Part shown: positions 27,554 to 35,502 of the stretch, in pieces
Position numbering within the stretch: the stretch's first letter is position 1
Layout of the letters: each line of letters begins with the position of its first letter
Assembly: GCF_020179385.1 (NCBI RefSeq)
Contig: NZ_JAIBLJ010000006.1
Coordinates: forward strand, 144,433 to 208,432
Length of the DNA stretch: 64,000 bases
Direction of reading: 5' to 3'
From: Alkalihalobacillus sp. YIM B00296
Lineage (GTDB): Bacteria > Bacillota > Bacilli > Bacillales > Fictibacillaceae
Translations under genes and position numbers: made by a program
The notes under the pieces: generated by a model
Database searches by the model: none
Seen by the model: only the letters and a program-made list of their open reading frames with translations
What the model was told of the DNA's origin: nothing

Positions 27554-27886
27554 ATGGCTAGTAACGAACAACCAAACTCAGTCCATCACCACTCGTCCTT
27601 ACAAAAGAAAATTAAATTGAAGCAAGAACGCCGTCAACATAACGTCTCGTTCGTCATGATGATCTTATTGACCATCGTTGCGTTTGCAGCGATTGCAAGT
27701 GACGCTATTTCCAACTCCGTCGCGATTCTATTCATCATCGTTCTTGCTGGTGTCCAGGTCTTCTTCCAGCTTTACATTTGGATGCACCTGGGACATAAAG
27801 GACATGAATTTCCTATGTGGGGGATTGCAAGTGGATTGTTGATCGCTCTAATCACAGTCGGGACCCTTGTAGGATTGATCTGGTAA
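27554..27886 (+). CDS. ctaF: Cytochrome caa3 oxidase subunit IV
   Basis: A 110-residue small subunit with a basic, His-rich N-terminus followed by three transmembrane helices, including FFQLYIWMHLGHKGHEFP. It is the last gene of the ctaBCDEF operon, followed by a terminator 6 bases after its stop. Confidence 0.93.
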   Translation: MASNEQPNSVHHHSSLQKKIKLKQERRQHNVSFVMMILLTIVAFAAIASDAISNSVAILFIIVLAGVQVFFQLYIWMHLGHKGHEFPMWGIASGLLIALITVGTLVGLIW

Positions 27887-27892
27887 TATAAT

Positions 27893-27923
27893 AAGGACTG
27901 ACTCCAAAGGGGTCAGTCCTTTT
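27893..27923 (+). terminator. Terminator of the cta oxidase operon
   Basis: AAGGACTGAC (27893-27902) pairs with GTCAGTCCTT (27912-27921) followed by TTAA; the preceding loop is 9 bases. Confidence 0.85.
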
Positions 27924-28020
27924 AACTAGATTAATGACACAAAATTGTTCTACTCCGAGCTGTGGATGTCAATAATATTTGATAAGATAAGTAGAGAGAA
28001 CAGAGCAAGGAGTGAATTTG

Positions 28021-28893
28021 ATGCATAACCAACATCAGACTTCTTTAAGTGATGTAAGTTTAATCGAATTATGGAATCCATTCTATTTATTGATTACCAT
28101 CGCAGTTATTGGGATATATCTTTTTTATACAAAAAATGGGCCATGGAAAGGATCTGTAACCAGAGGACAAAAAATCTGGTTTATCATAGGAGTTACCGGG
28201 TTTTATATTGCCAAGGGCACACCTTTGAGTGTCATAGGGCACCATTACTCATTTTCCGCACATATGCTTCAGATGAGTCTGCTGTATTTCATTGTCCCGC
28301 CGCTGTTGTTGATCGGGCTTCCGAAGGTGTTTTTCAGAAAGATCCTCGGTATTCGGATTATAGGCCGTGTCTTCCGCTTTTTCACGAAACCTTTGATTGC
28401 ATTGTTATCTTTCAACCTGCTTATATCGTTTTATCACTTGCCGTTTGTTTTTGATACTGTCATGTCACACGGTCTTTTACATGAAACAGCACATTTCATC
28501 CTCCTGTCAAGTTCGTTCTTCATGTGGTGGCCTGTGATTGGACCTCTTCCTGAGAGTGATTCTCTTTCGGATCTACAGAAAGTCGGCTATATTTTTGCTG
28601 ATGGTGTCCTATTGACACCAGCGTGTGCTTTGATCATTTTTGCAGATGATCTGATTTATCAAACCTATATGCATGCACCACAAGTATTTGCTTTTCTCCA
28701 ACCACTTGATGATCAGCAAGCTGGAGGTGTCATCATGAAGATTGCACAGGAAATCATATATGGAGGTATCCTGCTGTATATCTTGATTCGCTGGGTACGG
28801 AAAGAACGTGCACAAGATAGAGAAGATGAGTTGAAAATCATGCAGGAAGCAAAGGCGAATGCAAAAGCAAAATTATCATTGAATGAACAATAA
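28021..28893 (+). CDS. ctaG: CtaG, cytochrome c oxidase assembly factor (CtaG_Bacillus type)
   Basis: A 290-residue polytopic membrane protein needed for copper insertion or assembly of the caa3 oxidase in B. subtilis. The stretches SFSAHMLQMSLLYFIVPPLLLIGLP, HETAHFILLSSSFFMWWPVIGPLPE and LTPACALIIFADDLIY are typical. I chose ATG 28021 because AAGGAG lies 8 bases ahead; GTG 28012 overlaps that site. It has its own terminator behind it and lies after ctaF as in B. subtilis. Confidence 0.92.
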   Translation: MHNQHQTSLSDVSLIELWNPFYLLITIAVIGIYLFYTKNGPWKGSVTRGQKIWFIIGVTGFYIAKGTPLSVIGHHYSFSAHMLQMSLLYFIVPPLLLIGLPKVFFRKILGIRIIGRVFRFFTKPLIALLSFNLLISFYHLPFVFDTVMSHGLLHETAHFILLSSSFFMWWPVIGPLPESDSLSDLQKVGYIFADGVLLTPACALIIFADDLIYQTYMHAPQVFAFLQPLDDQQAGGVIMKIAQEIIYGGILLYILIRWVRKERAQDREDELKIMQEAKANAKAKLSLNEQ

Positions 28894-28902
28894 TCAATAA
28901 TA

Positions 28903-28935
28903 GGGTTGGCTTAGCTGATTAAGCCGATCCTTTTT
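28903..28935 (+). terminator. Intrinsic terminator after ctaG
   Basis: GGGTTGGCTTA (28903-28913) pairs with TAAGCCGATCC (28920-28930) with two G-U pairs and is followed by TTTTT. Confidence 0.8.
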
Positions 28936-29019
28936 CTTTTTTCATGTCTAAAGATAGAGGATTTGAAGAAGGGTACCCTGAATAATGTAAGAGGACACAT
29001 AGTGAAGAGGGGGATACAG

Positions 29020-30213
29020 ATGGAGTTACGTACGATTACAGAAAAAGAATTTGATGACTTTCTAGCCATGGGAGAATTCGCATTCCAGTATGAACTCTCA
29101 GAGGAAGATAAGAGAAAAAAAAGAAAAATGACTGATTTGGAAAACTGTTGGGCCTTATTTGAGCAAGGGAAGATGGCTTCTAAATTATTGATCCATCCAA
29201 TGGAAATCTGGCTGGGTGGAAAGGTCATGGCGATGGGAGGTATTGCGGGCGTCGCCAGTTGGCCTGAATATCGGCGGAAAGGACATATAAAAGCGCTCAT
29301 GAAAAAATCCCTGGATGTTATGCGAGAAAACGGGCAATCGGTTTCTATGCTTCATCCTTTTTCAGTAGCCTTCTATAGAAAATATGGGTGGGAACTGACA
29401 CACGCTGTTAAAAAATATGAAATCAAACCTGAACAGTTGGCAGCCCAATATGAGTATGCTGAAGGGCAGGTGATACGAATTACGCATGATATTGAAAGGT
29501 TGGATAACATATATGCCCAGTATGCTAAGAAGTACACGGGTATGTTAAAGAGGACAGAAAAATGGTGGCGTTACTCTGTGTTACATGATCCCAGGGATAT
29601 AGTTGCCGTCTATCAGGACGAAGAGGGAACCGATAAGGGTTATCTCATTTATAGAGTGAAAAAGAATGTGATGGAAATTGAAGAATGGGTATCTCTGAAT
29701 GAACAAGCCAAATTGACAATGCTCCAATATGTAAGAAACCATGACTCGATGGTCGATTCGATCAAATTACATCCAGCTGTCGATGAAAGCTTCGAATTCT
29801 TGATGTTTGACCCTAAAATCAAGCAAGAAATCAGTTCGTATTTCATGAGTAGGATTGTTGACTTCAAAAAATTCATTGAAGCCTATCCTTTTGAGACAGA
29901 ATTGGTAAAACCATTGATCGTTCATCTGGATGATCCTCTTGCTAGATGGAACAGAGGCACGTTTATCATCAAGAAGAGTGATGATGATGTAAATAAAGTG
30001 AATCACTTTCCTCCTAAAGAAGGAGCTAGATGCCAACACCCTCCAGAAAAAGGGATACAATGTGACATTAACACGCTCAGTACTATGTTTTTCAATTACC
30101 AGACACCTAGGCAGCTTGCGGCGCAAGGCCGATTAAAAGGAAGCCCTGAAGAAATAGATATACTCGAAAGAATTCTTCCTAAACAACCCCCATTCCTTTA
30201 TGACTTTTTCTAA
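29020..30213 (+). CDS. Eis-like GNAT acetyltransferase
   Basis: A 397-residue protein with the three-part Eis plan. The N-terminal GNAT domain has MAMGGIAGVASWPEYRRKGH (acetyl-CoA loop) and AFYRKYGWELTHA, a second GNAT-like domain follows, and the C-terminal part resembles a sterol-carrier fold. It ends with a Cys-containing His-rich stretch (GARCQHPPEKGIQCDINTL) and RILPKQPPFLYDFF. ATG 29020 follows GAGGGGGA. Known Eis proteins acetylate aminoglycosides or peptides, but the acceptor here is unknown. It is extra relative to the B. subtilis ctaG-ylbA order. Confidence 0.8.
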   Translation: MELRTITEKEFDDFLAMGEFAFQYELSEEDKRKKRKMTDLENCWALFEQGKMASKLLIHPMEIWLGGKVMAMGGIAGVASWPEYRRKGHIKALMKKSLDVMRENGQSVSMLHPFSVAFYRKYGWELTHAVKKYEIKPEQLAAQYEYAEGQVIRITHDIERLDNIYAQYAKKYTGMLKRTEKWWRYSVLHDPRDIVAVYQDEEGTDKGYLIYRVKKNVMEIEEWVSLNEQAKLTMLQYVRNHDSMVDSIKLHPAVDESFEFLMFDPKIKQEISSYFMSRIVDFKKFIEAYPFETELVKPLIVHLDDPLARWNRGTFIIKKSDDDVNKVNHFPPKEGARCQHPPEKGIQCDINTLSTMFFNYQTPRQLAAQGRLKGSPEEIDILERILPKQPPFLYDFF

Positions 30214-30228
30214 GAAGCCATGATACGT

Positions 30229-30289
30229 GGTGCCAGGCACCGATCCAGAACCGTTGGCGCTAAAGCGATCCTGAACGGTGCCTGGCACC
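30229..30289. repeat. Inverted-repeat element with GGTGCC-A-GGCACC arms
   Basis: GGTGCCAGGCACCG (30229-30242) pairs with CGGTGCCTGGCACC (30276-30289), and each arm is itself a palindrome. It lies directly before a terminator between convergent genes. See the finding on hairpin elements. Confidence 0.8.
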
Positions 30290-30305
30290 ATCTTTATGGC
30301 ACGCA

Positions 30306-30338
30306 AAAGGGCTGACCTTTATTGGGACAGCCCTTATT
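30306..30338. terminator. Terminator of the YtvI-like gene
   Basis: AAGGGCTG (30307-30314) pairs with CAGCCCTT (30328-30335), with T/A-rich sequence on both flanks. The minus-strand gene ends at 30339. Confidence 0.7.
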
Positions 30339-31400
30339 TTAGATTTTGAAATTTGTTTTAACGATCCCTGCTTCACGTGCTGAATTGAAGATGATAAGGA
30401 GAAGCGGTCCGATAATGAAACCAATCACCCCAAAGAGCTTCAGACCCAGATACATGGCGATCAAGGTTGAAAGTGCTGATAAACCGATATGATGGCCCAT
30501 CACTTTCGGTTCTACGGTCCTTCGTACGATCAATAAGATACCAGCAAGCACTGCGAGTTTCGTGCCTAATACCATGTTGCCAATCAAGAGATAATAGAGA
30601 GCCCATGGACCGAGGATGACGATGGAACCGATTATCGGGATAAAATCAATGACCCATATGATGAAGGCCATCAATAGAGCGACCTTCGGAACGATCATAT
30701 ACAAACCGATCAGTGCTGCTACAAAAATGACGATACTGACTAAGAATTGAGCTTTCATGAAACCGAATATGACATACGACAGTCTCGTACTCATGAAGTG
30801 TACCTTCTCGGCAGTCTTTTCAGTCATGTGTGAGTAAAACCCTTTTTTCAGTCTTGGTATGTCCAAAAGGAATAGGAATAAAGCCAGCAGATAAACGATT
30901 ATACTCACTAAAAAGCTCGGAATAAAGGAGACGAGCGAAGTCAAGGATTCAACATAGTTCCTCTCAAGAAGTTTCGTTCTTATAGACTCCAAAAATCGAT
31001 CGACTTGACTGTTGATTTCAATGACGAATTCTTCGGGTAAATCCTGTGCAGCTTTTTCAAAGTTTTTCTCAATATCATCCCACACATTGTTCACTTCTGA
31101 AATATAGGTTGGGGAATTCTCTACAAAATTGATTGCTGAGGTAACTACTTTCGTCACTAAAAAATAACTGCCAATGCCAAGTAAAATGACGAAAAGAGAA
31201 AAAACAATGAACACAGATAAATGACGTTTGAGTGAAAACTTTCTTTCAAACATCTTCACTGCCGGCTCTAAAAAAAGCGCTGAAATAAGTGCAAAAACGA
31301 TAGGCAGTGCTAAGGGCAATACCCATATGAACGCTGCAACGATTATAAGTGCGAGTATAGTAAAAATGATCCAGCGTTTACGAGTTGAAAATTGGTTCAA
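30339..31400 (-). CDS. AI-2E family / YtvI-type membrane protein
   Basis: A 353-residue membrane protein of the AI-2E (UPF0118) family. It has seven to eight helices, with an N-terminal pair, a large soluble loop (about residues 80-150) and the conserved C-terminal block FIIWVIDFIPIIGSIVILGPW followed by VEPKVMGHHIGLSALSTL. Some relatives are sporulation proteins of the YtvI type, others transporters. Start is TTG 31400, 8 bases after AAGGAGG. Which role applies here is open. It is added relative to B. subtilis at this place. Confidence 0.8.
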   Translation of the reverse strand: MNQFSTRKRWIIFTILALIIVAAFIWVLPLALPIVFALISALFLEPAVKMFERKFSLKRHLSVFIVFSLFVILLGIGSYFLVTKVVTSAINFVENSPTYISEVNNVWDDIEKNFEKAAQDLPEEFVIEINSQVDRFLESIRTKLLERNYVESLTSLVSFIPSFLVSIIVYLLALFLFLLDIPRLKKGFYSHMTEKTAEKVHFMSTRLSYVIFGFMKAQFLVSIVIFVAALIGLYMIVPKVALLMAFIIWVIDFIPIIGSIVILGPWALYYLLIGNMVLGTKLAVLAGILLIVRRTVEPKVMGHHIGLSALSTLIAMYLGLKLFGVIGFIIGPLLLIIFNSAREAGIVKTNFKI

Positions 31401-31584
31401 CTTGGTCCTCCTTACTCATTAGAAGAATCGATATGTATAGGCCTTCCTAATGCAGGTCATTATTAATAGTTCCTTACTATATATTATATTGCTTTTGTGA
31501 AAGTATGAACAGAGTCACGGCCTTAAATGAATGGATTGTTAAACAATTTTCAAATCAATGACTCTCTTTTCTTTTTTAATCATT

Positions 31585-31612
31585 AAAAAAAGGGCGACTC
31601 AGTCAGCCCTTT
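31585..31612 (-). terminator. Terminator of ylbA
   Basis: On the minus strand GGGC-T-GAC pairs with GTC-GCCC (31609-31592, one bulge), followed by TTTTTTT. Confidence 0.75.
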
Positions 31613-31975
31613 TCAAACGGTATGGTGCTTATCGATTTCTTCTTTCAATTCATTCAAAAGCTTTTTACAATTTGTAACGACATGCTTAGGAAAATCCTCA
31701 TCATATTCGACTCCGTGAGGATAATAATGCTTCCCAAGGTACGGTTCCATGACCTTGATCAATGCATGTGGAGATTCAACTTCCCCTTCTACTGCATAAC
31801 AAGGAACACGTAAATAGAAAACTTCGCCAGTATCCATGCTTTCAAACTTATAGTCATATGTAACTCGTTCGTAATCCCACTGTCCAGCACGTACTAATCC
31901 AACATTGTGCATTAAATGTTCAAGTATTTCGAAATTAACTACTTTACCTGCTAGTCCGATTTCTTCAAATTTCAT
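31613..31975 (-). CDS. ylbA: YlbA, YugN-like protein
   Basis: A 120-residue soluble protein with the YugN-like pattern VRAGQWDYERVTYDYKFE, FYLRVPCYAVEGEVESPHA and KHYYPHGVEY. Size and position fit B. subtilis YlbA. ATG 31975 is preceded by GTGGAGGATAAC. Function unknown. The CBS-domain gene ylbB, which follows it in B. subtilis, is not present here. Confidence 0.7.
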   Translation of the reverse strand: MKFEEIGLAGKVVNFEILEHLMHNVGLVRAGQWDYERVTYDYKFESMDTGEVFYLRVPCYAVEGEVESPHALIKVMEPYLGKHYYPHGVEYDEDFPKHVVTNCKKLLNELKEEIDKHHTV

Positions 31976-32427
31976 GTGTTATCCTCCACATCCTTCGATA
32001 TGTTCTTCCTTCATAATAATAGTATGAATCAGCTGAAGATGCAATCTTTCAAAAGATTATTCCATATATTTATGTATGACTTTTGAAAATAAATCGAAAA
32101 TATGGCAAGACTAGACAATAAGAATAGCAGCTTATAAATCATTCACATTGACTTATACCCCCGTATTGTTGCGATAAAATGGCAAAGTAAAAAAGATAGC
32201 GGTTGAGGTTATGGGAACGATTAAGAGATCTCATGACTGGAGCAGGCTTGTTCCTTGACAACTTTATAAATTTTTATTTACCGTCATACTACAGGCATGG
32301 GAATCGGACAGCCTGAATATGATGTTAATTAGTAGATTAAGTTCAAAGGATAGACAAGTATGCAGCTATAAGGTAATGTGAAAATAGGATTCGACAAATA
32401 TTTCTTAAAGATCAGGGGGAGGGGAAT
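31976..32427. other. Gene-free stretch of about 450 bases before ylbC
   Basis: I see no reading frame, repeat or hairpin that I can support. It should hold the ylbA and ylbC promoters; TTGACA near 32256 lacks a good minus-10 box at 16-18 bases. In B. subtilis ylbB lies about here, but no remnant was recognised. Confidence 0.5.
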
Positions 32428-33468
32428 ATGAGAAGTATTGGAATGATCATTGTCATAGCATTCATATTTTTTGGGTTCAGTATTTTTTACGATGATATTG
32501 CACTTCCCCCTGAATTCAATGAGCCTCCAACCGAGCAAACCGATTCTAGTTCCTCTGAAAAACCAAATGAAGACCTGAAATTTCCAGAGTCGGGAATCCA
32601 GCAATTTCTACAGATGAATCAAGAAGAGTTACTAACAAAAATCGGAGAACCTGACAGAATTGATCCGACTCCTTATGGATACCAGTGGTGGATATATGAT
32701 GAGGATCCGGATAAGTATATTCAGCTTGGCGTTGACAAAGGCAGAGTCGTTACAATGTTTGTCCTTGGAAGAGATGTAGATGTTTCTCCATTGGAAATTG
32801 GGCAAAAACGTTCAGAAATTGAAAAAAAGGTCAAAATGGATACAAAGGCAAAACTGGAGCTTGATGGAAATGAATACCAATTCGAATTGACAGAAGGAGA
32901 AATGAACACGAGGCCACTTGTGAAACTGAAAGGTGCATGGGCCCAGCTCTATATGGATAAATTCGAAAAAACACTTGTGGGGATTCGTTACTTGACGCCA
33001 GAAATACTGATTATGCAACGGCCTTATTCCCTTGAGTACCGAGGGAGACTTATCGAACAACCAGAATTAGCTGAAAAAGATTGGGAAGAAATTCAAAATG
33101 CAGAAGAACTTCAAATCTTCACAATGACAAATGTCATCCGTGAGCAATACGATGTTCCCGCTCTACATTGGCATGAAGAAACCTCTCAAGTTGCATATGG
33201 CCATAGTAAAGAAATGAACGAAGAAAATTACTTCTCCCATGAATCGCCAAACACAGGAAGTTTGTCTGATCGACTGGATCATCAAGATATTGACTATTTC
33301 CAGGCAGGCGAGAACATTGCGGCCAATTATATTGATGGGATGGAGGCTGTCATCGGTTGGTTGAATAGCGAGGGACACCGGAAAGCCATGTTGAATAAGG
33401 AATTCACACACCTCGGGGTTGGTGTTTATGAAAGATATTATACTCAGAACTTCATTGTCCCCAGGTGA
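32428..33468 (+). CDS. ylbC: YlbC, CAP-superfamily secreted protein
   Basis: A 346-residue exported protein with one N-terminal hydrophobic segment and no clear cleavage site. Residues about 60-190 form a CAP-associated N-terminal domain (ESGIQQFLQMNQEELLTKIG, then YGYQWWIYDEDPDKYIQLGV). The C-terminal SCP/PR1 domain has VIREQYDVPALHWHEETSQVA, HSKEMNEENYFSHESP and AGENIAANY. Length matches B. subtilis YlbC exactly. GGGGGAGGGG precedes ATG 32428. SCP domains of spore-formers often act on the spore or cell surface; no enzyme activity is established. Confidence 0.88.
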   Translation: MRSIGMIIVIAFIFFGFSIFYDDIALPPEFNEPPTEQTDSSSSEKPNEDLKFPESGIQQFLQMNQEELLTKIGEPDRIDPTPYGYQWWIYDEDPDKYIQLGVDKGRVVTMFVLGRDVDVSPLEIGQKRSEIEKKVKMDTKAKLELDGNEYQFELTEGEMNTRPLVKLKGAWAQLYMDKFEKTLVGIRYLTPEILIMQRPYSLEYRGRLIEQPELAEKDWEEIQNAEELQIFTMTNVIREQYDVPALHWHEETSQVAYGHSKEMNEENYFSHESPNTGSLSDRLDHQDIDYFQAGENIAANYIDGMEAVIGWLNSEGHRKAMLNKEFTHLGVGVYERYYTQNFIVPR

Positions 33469-33501
33469 TATAAATAAGGAATATATGGATTCACAAAATG
33501 A

Positions 33502-33546
33502 AAGGTGACACAAAAGGCCGAACAAGCCTTTCGAGTCACCTTTTTT
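33502..33546. terminator. Bidirectional terminator after ylbC
   Basis: AAGGTGAC (33502-33509) pairs with GTCACCTT (33535-33542), with inner AAAGGC/GCCTTT pairing, followed by TTTT. The minus-strand thioesterase gene ends at 33552. Confidence 0.85.
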
Positions 33547-33551
33547 AAAGA

Positions 33552-34061
33552 TCAGGGACGTTTGCGCTTTTCTTGCCTTGGGATTACATAGAAGCTTCCC
33601 GTTGCTACAGCGACAAGAATCCCTTCTTCATTGTAGATTTTTGCTTCAGTTACGGATGTTTTTGTCCCTAAGTGAAGGATCTCTGCTTTGCATACAAGGA
33701 ATTCTCCAACCCCTGGAGCGGTATAGTTGATTTTTATTTCGGATGTCACTGCGACTTTGTTACGGGGTATCTTCCTGTTGACGAAGGTGCCCATTGCAGT
33801 GTCCGCAAGAGTAGCTGTAAATCCTCCATGGACGATATCCACCGAGTTATCTAAAAACGGAGTGATAGGGATCGTCATGACAAGCTGATCCTCCACCTCT
33901 TCAATTTCGGTTTTCATGAAGCTTGTTATGTAGGTGCTGTAACTCCCGAATTGCTTTTCACAGATCCCATCCACTACCTGTTCCAACACCATTTTATCTT
34001 TGTCAGAACCGCTTTCTAGTATGATTTTTACCTTATCAAACAGTTGATTTGTTGATTTCAT
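33552..34061 (-). CDS. PaaI-type hotdog-fold thioesterase
   Basis: A 169-residue acyl-CoA thioesterase-like protein of the hotdog fold. The central segment FLDNSVDIVHGGFTATLADTAMGTF carries the family HGG motif, followed by EIKINYTAPG and AEILHLGTKTSVTEAKIYNEEG. It likely acts on a CoA thioester of unknown identity. The extended N-terminus (about 50 residues) is longer than in the shortest family members. It is inserted between ylbC and ylbD relative to B. subtilis. Confidence 0.8.
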   Translation of the reverse strand: MKSTNQLFDKVKIILESGSDKDKMVLEQVVDGICEKQFGSYSTYITSFMKTEIEEVEDQLVMTIPITPFLDNSVDIVHGGFTATLADTAMGTFVNRKIPRNKVAVTSEIKINYTAPGVGEFLVCKAEILHLGTKTSVTEAKIYNEEGILVAVATGSFYVIPRQEKRKRP

Positions 34062-34203
34062 TCCTAGTCCTCTTTTCTTTTTGCCTCTTTTTAGTGTACC
34101 AATGAAAAAATAACTCTTGCAACTATAAAATAGGCGAACATAATCAACTCCTGCGTTGTACTATATACTGTAGGCTTGAGTTGAACGTATGGGAGGCATT
34201 ATA

Positions 34204-34623
34204 GTGAGTAAGCAAGCGAAAAATAATGAAAAGGTCGAACAATTCAAGATGTTTGTACGCTCACACCCTGGATTAATCGATCACGTAAAGAACGGAAACC
34301 AGACATGGCAAGATGTTTTCACAGAGTGGAATCTTCTAGGTGAGGATCATGAACAATGGGGTAAATATATAGAGCGAGAAATTGGAGTTTCATCAACTAC
34401 AGCAGCAAAACCGAAGAAAAACGGGAAAAATATGAATGACCTTTCAGTAGGTGAAATCCTTTCGATGTTCAAAAACCTGGATATTGATGAAGTCCGTCAA
34501 TATGCTTCACAAATCAGTTCTGCAATGGCAGGTATTCAAGATATGCTACAGCACTTCCAAAAAGGTCCGGGAAAACGACCACCTTATCCAAATAATCCAT
34601 TCAGCCAGTTTTTTAAAGATTAG
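34204..34623 (+). CDS. ylbD: YlbD family spore coat-associated protein
   Basis: A 139-residue protein of the YlbD coat family. The N-terminal part VEQFKMFVRSHPGLIDHVKNG and WQDVFTEWNLLGEDHEQWGKY are readable, and the C-terminus is rich in Pro and Phe. The start is GTG 34204, 7 bases after GGGAGG. The family is linked to the spore coat in B. subtilis. It is followed by ylbE after 17 bases and probably forms one unit with it. Confidence 0.85.
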   Translation: MSKQAKNNEKVEQFKMFVRSHPGLIDHVKNGNQTWQDVFTEWNLLGEDHEQWGKYIEREIGVSSTTAAKPKKNGKNMNDLSVGEILSMFKNLDIDEVRQYASQISSAMAGIQDMLQHFQKGPGKRPPYPNNPFSQFFKD

Positions 34624-34640
34624 TAAGGGGAGTAAAAAGG

Positions 34641-34868
34641 ATGCGTAAAGAAATCATCGATTACTTAGATCAGCGCCCAGACCTGAAGTTCATTGTCAGA
34701 GAACATCCTGATTGGTATAAGAAACTTTCCCGTAACCCGGCGGCGATACAGGAGTTGGAAAATGAAGCAAAGTTCTTCTACGGCCAGACTTTCGGGCAAA
34801 AGATCGACCGACTGCATGGACAGATAGAGACAGTATCACGACTAGTCCAACTTTTTGGGAAACATTGA
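34641..34868 (+). CDS. ylbE: YlbE family protein
   Basis: A 75-residue protein (MRKEIIDYLDQRPDLKFIVREHPDWYKKLSRNPAAI type start) matching the YlbE family and sharing a HPxW-like motif with YlbD. It follows ylbD by 17 bases. A composite terminator follows. Function unknown. Confidence 0.85.
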   Translation: MRKEIIDYLDQRPDLKFIVREHPDWYKKLSRNPAAIQELENEAKFFYGQTFGQKIDRLHGQIETVSRLVQLFGKH

Positions 34869-34872
34869 TTTG

Positions 34873-34953
34873 GGTTGACTCGATATAGAGTGTGCATAAC
34901 CTCCAATTACACTTTTATAAGGTTATACACCACTTATGAGTCAACCTTTTTAT
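34873..34953 (+). terminator. Composite terminator after ylbD-ylbE
   Basis: The outer stem GGTTGACTC (34873-34881) pairs with GAGTCAACC (34939-34947), with an inner stem of the GTGTGCATAACCT / AGGTTATACAC type, then TTTTTATT. Confidence 0.8.
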
Positions 34954-35070
34954 TCTCATTGTGGGACAGGCACTATAAATTAACCAGTTATCCATAAGTA
35001 CCTTTCCCATGCCTATGGATATTTTAACAAGCACCTGCAAAGCCTATTGGGTGAGGAGGTGCATCCAATC

Positions 35071-35499
35071 GTGTGGAAAAAACGTTTATTTATTTTGGTA
35101 TCAGCAGTATGTTTTCTCTCTGCTTGCCAGGTCCAAGGAAATGGGAAAATACAAAAAGTAACCATAGAAAAAGACCCTTCAATCTTTAAGGCAGTGGAAG
35201 TCACCAGCCCTGCAACATCACTATCCATGACAGTACGGCATATGATTTCAAATAACAATGTGTTTGTTGAATGTTACGTGCCAGGATTTGAATTTACTGA
35301 GGAAAGCGGTCAAAATAAACAAAAAAAAGGGCATTTGAGGATCTCAGTCGATCATCAAAAACCCTATCCCGTTTATAAAGCTGCATTCATTATAAAAGAA
35401 CTTCCGAAAGGGACCCATCATATAGCTGTCACCCTGGTCGATACGAAAGGTAAAGCCCTTAAAGGTCTGAATAAAGAAATTACAGTAACAATTTCTTGA
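35071..35499 (+). CDS. Small secreted lipoprotein
   Basis: A 142-residue lipoprotein with signal VWKKRLFILVSAVCFLSAC (lipobox LSAC), then a beta-rich domain (ATSLSMTVRHMISNNNVFVE to the end) that may be immunoglobulin-like. GGAGGT lies 10 bases ahead of GTG 35071, which gives the proper signal peptide; the longer frame from 35047 is not supported. It is convergent with the ATP-grasp gene, 3 bases apart. No family is recognised. Confidence 0.7.
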   Translation: MWKKRLFILVSAVCFLSACQVQGNGKIQKVTIEKDPSIFKAVEVTSPATSLSMTVRHMISNNNVFVECYVPGFEFTEESGQNKQKKGHLRISVDHQKPYPVYKAAFIIKELPKGTHHIAVTLVDTKGKALKGLNKEITVTIS

Positions 35500-35502
35500 A
35501 AA

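Noticed and set aside
30229-30289. Insertion sequence end
   Set aside because: No transposase frame and no target duplication could be seen; only the inverted repeat itself is supported.
32256-32261. TTGACA as the ylbC promoter
   Set aside because: No acceptable minus-10 hexamer at 16-18 bases, and the site is about 170 bases from the gene.
34195-34204. ATG 34189 as ylbD start
   Set aside because: The ATG overlaps the GGGAGG ribosome site; GTG 34204 has correct spacing and family agreement.
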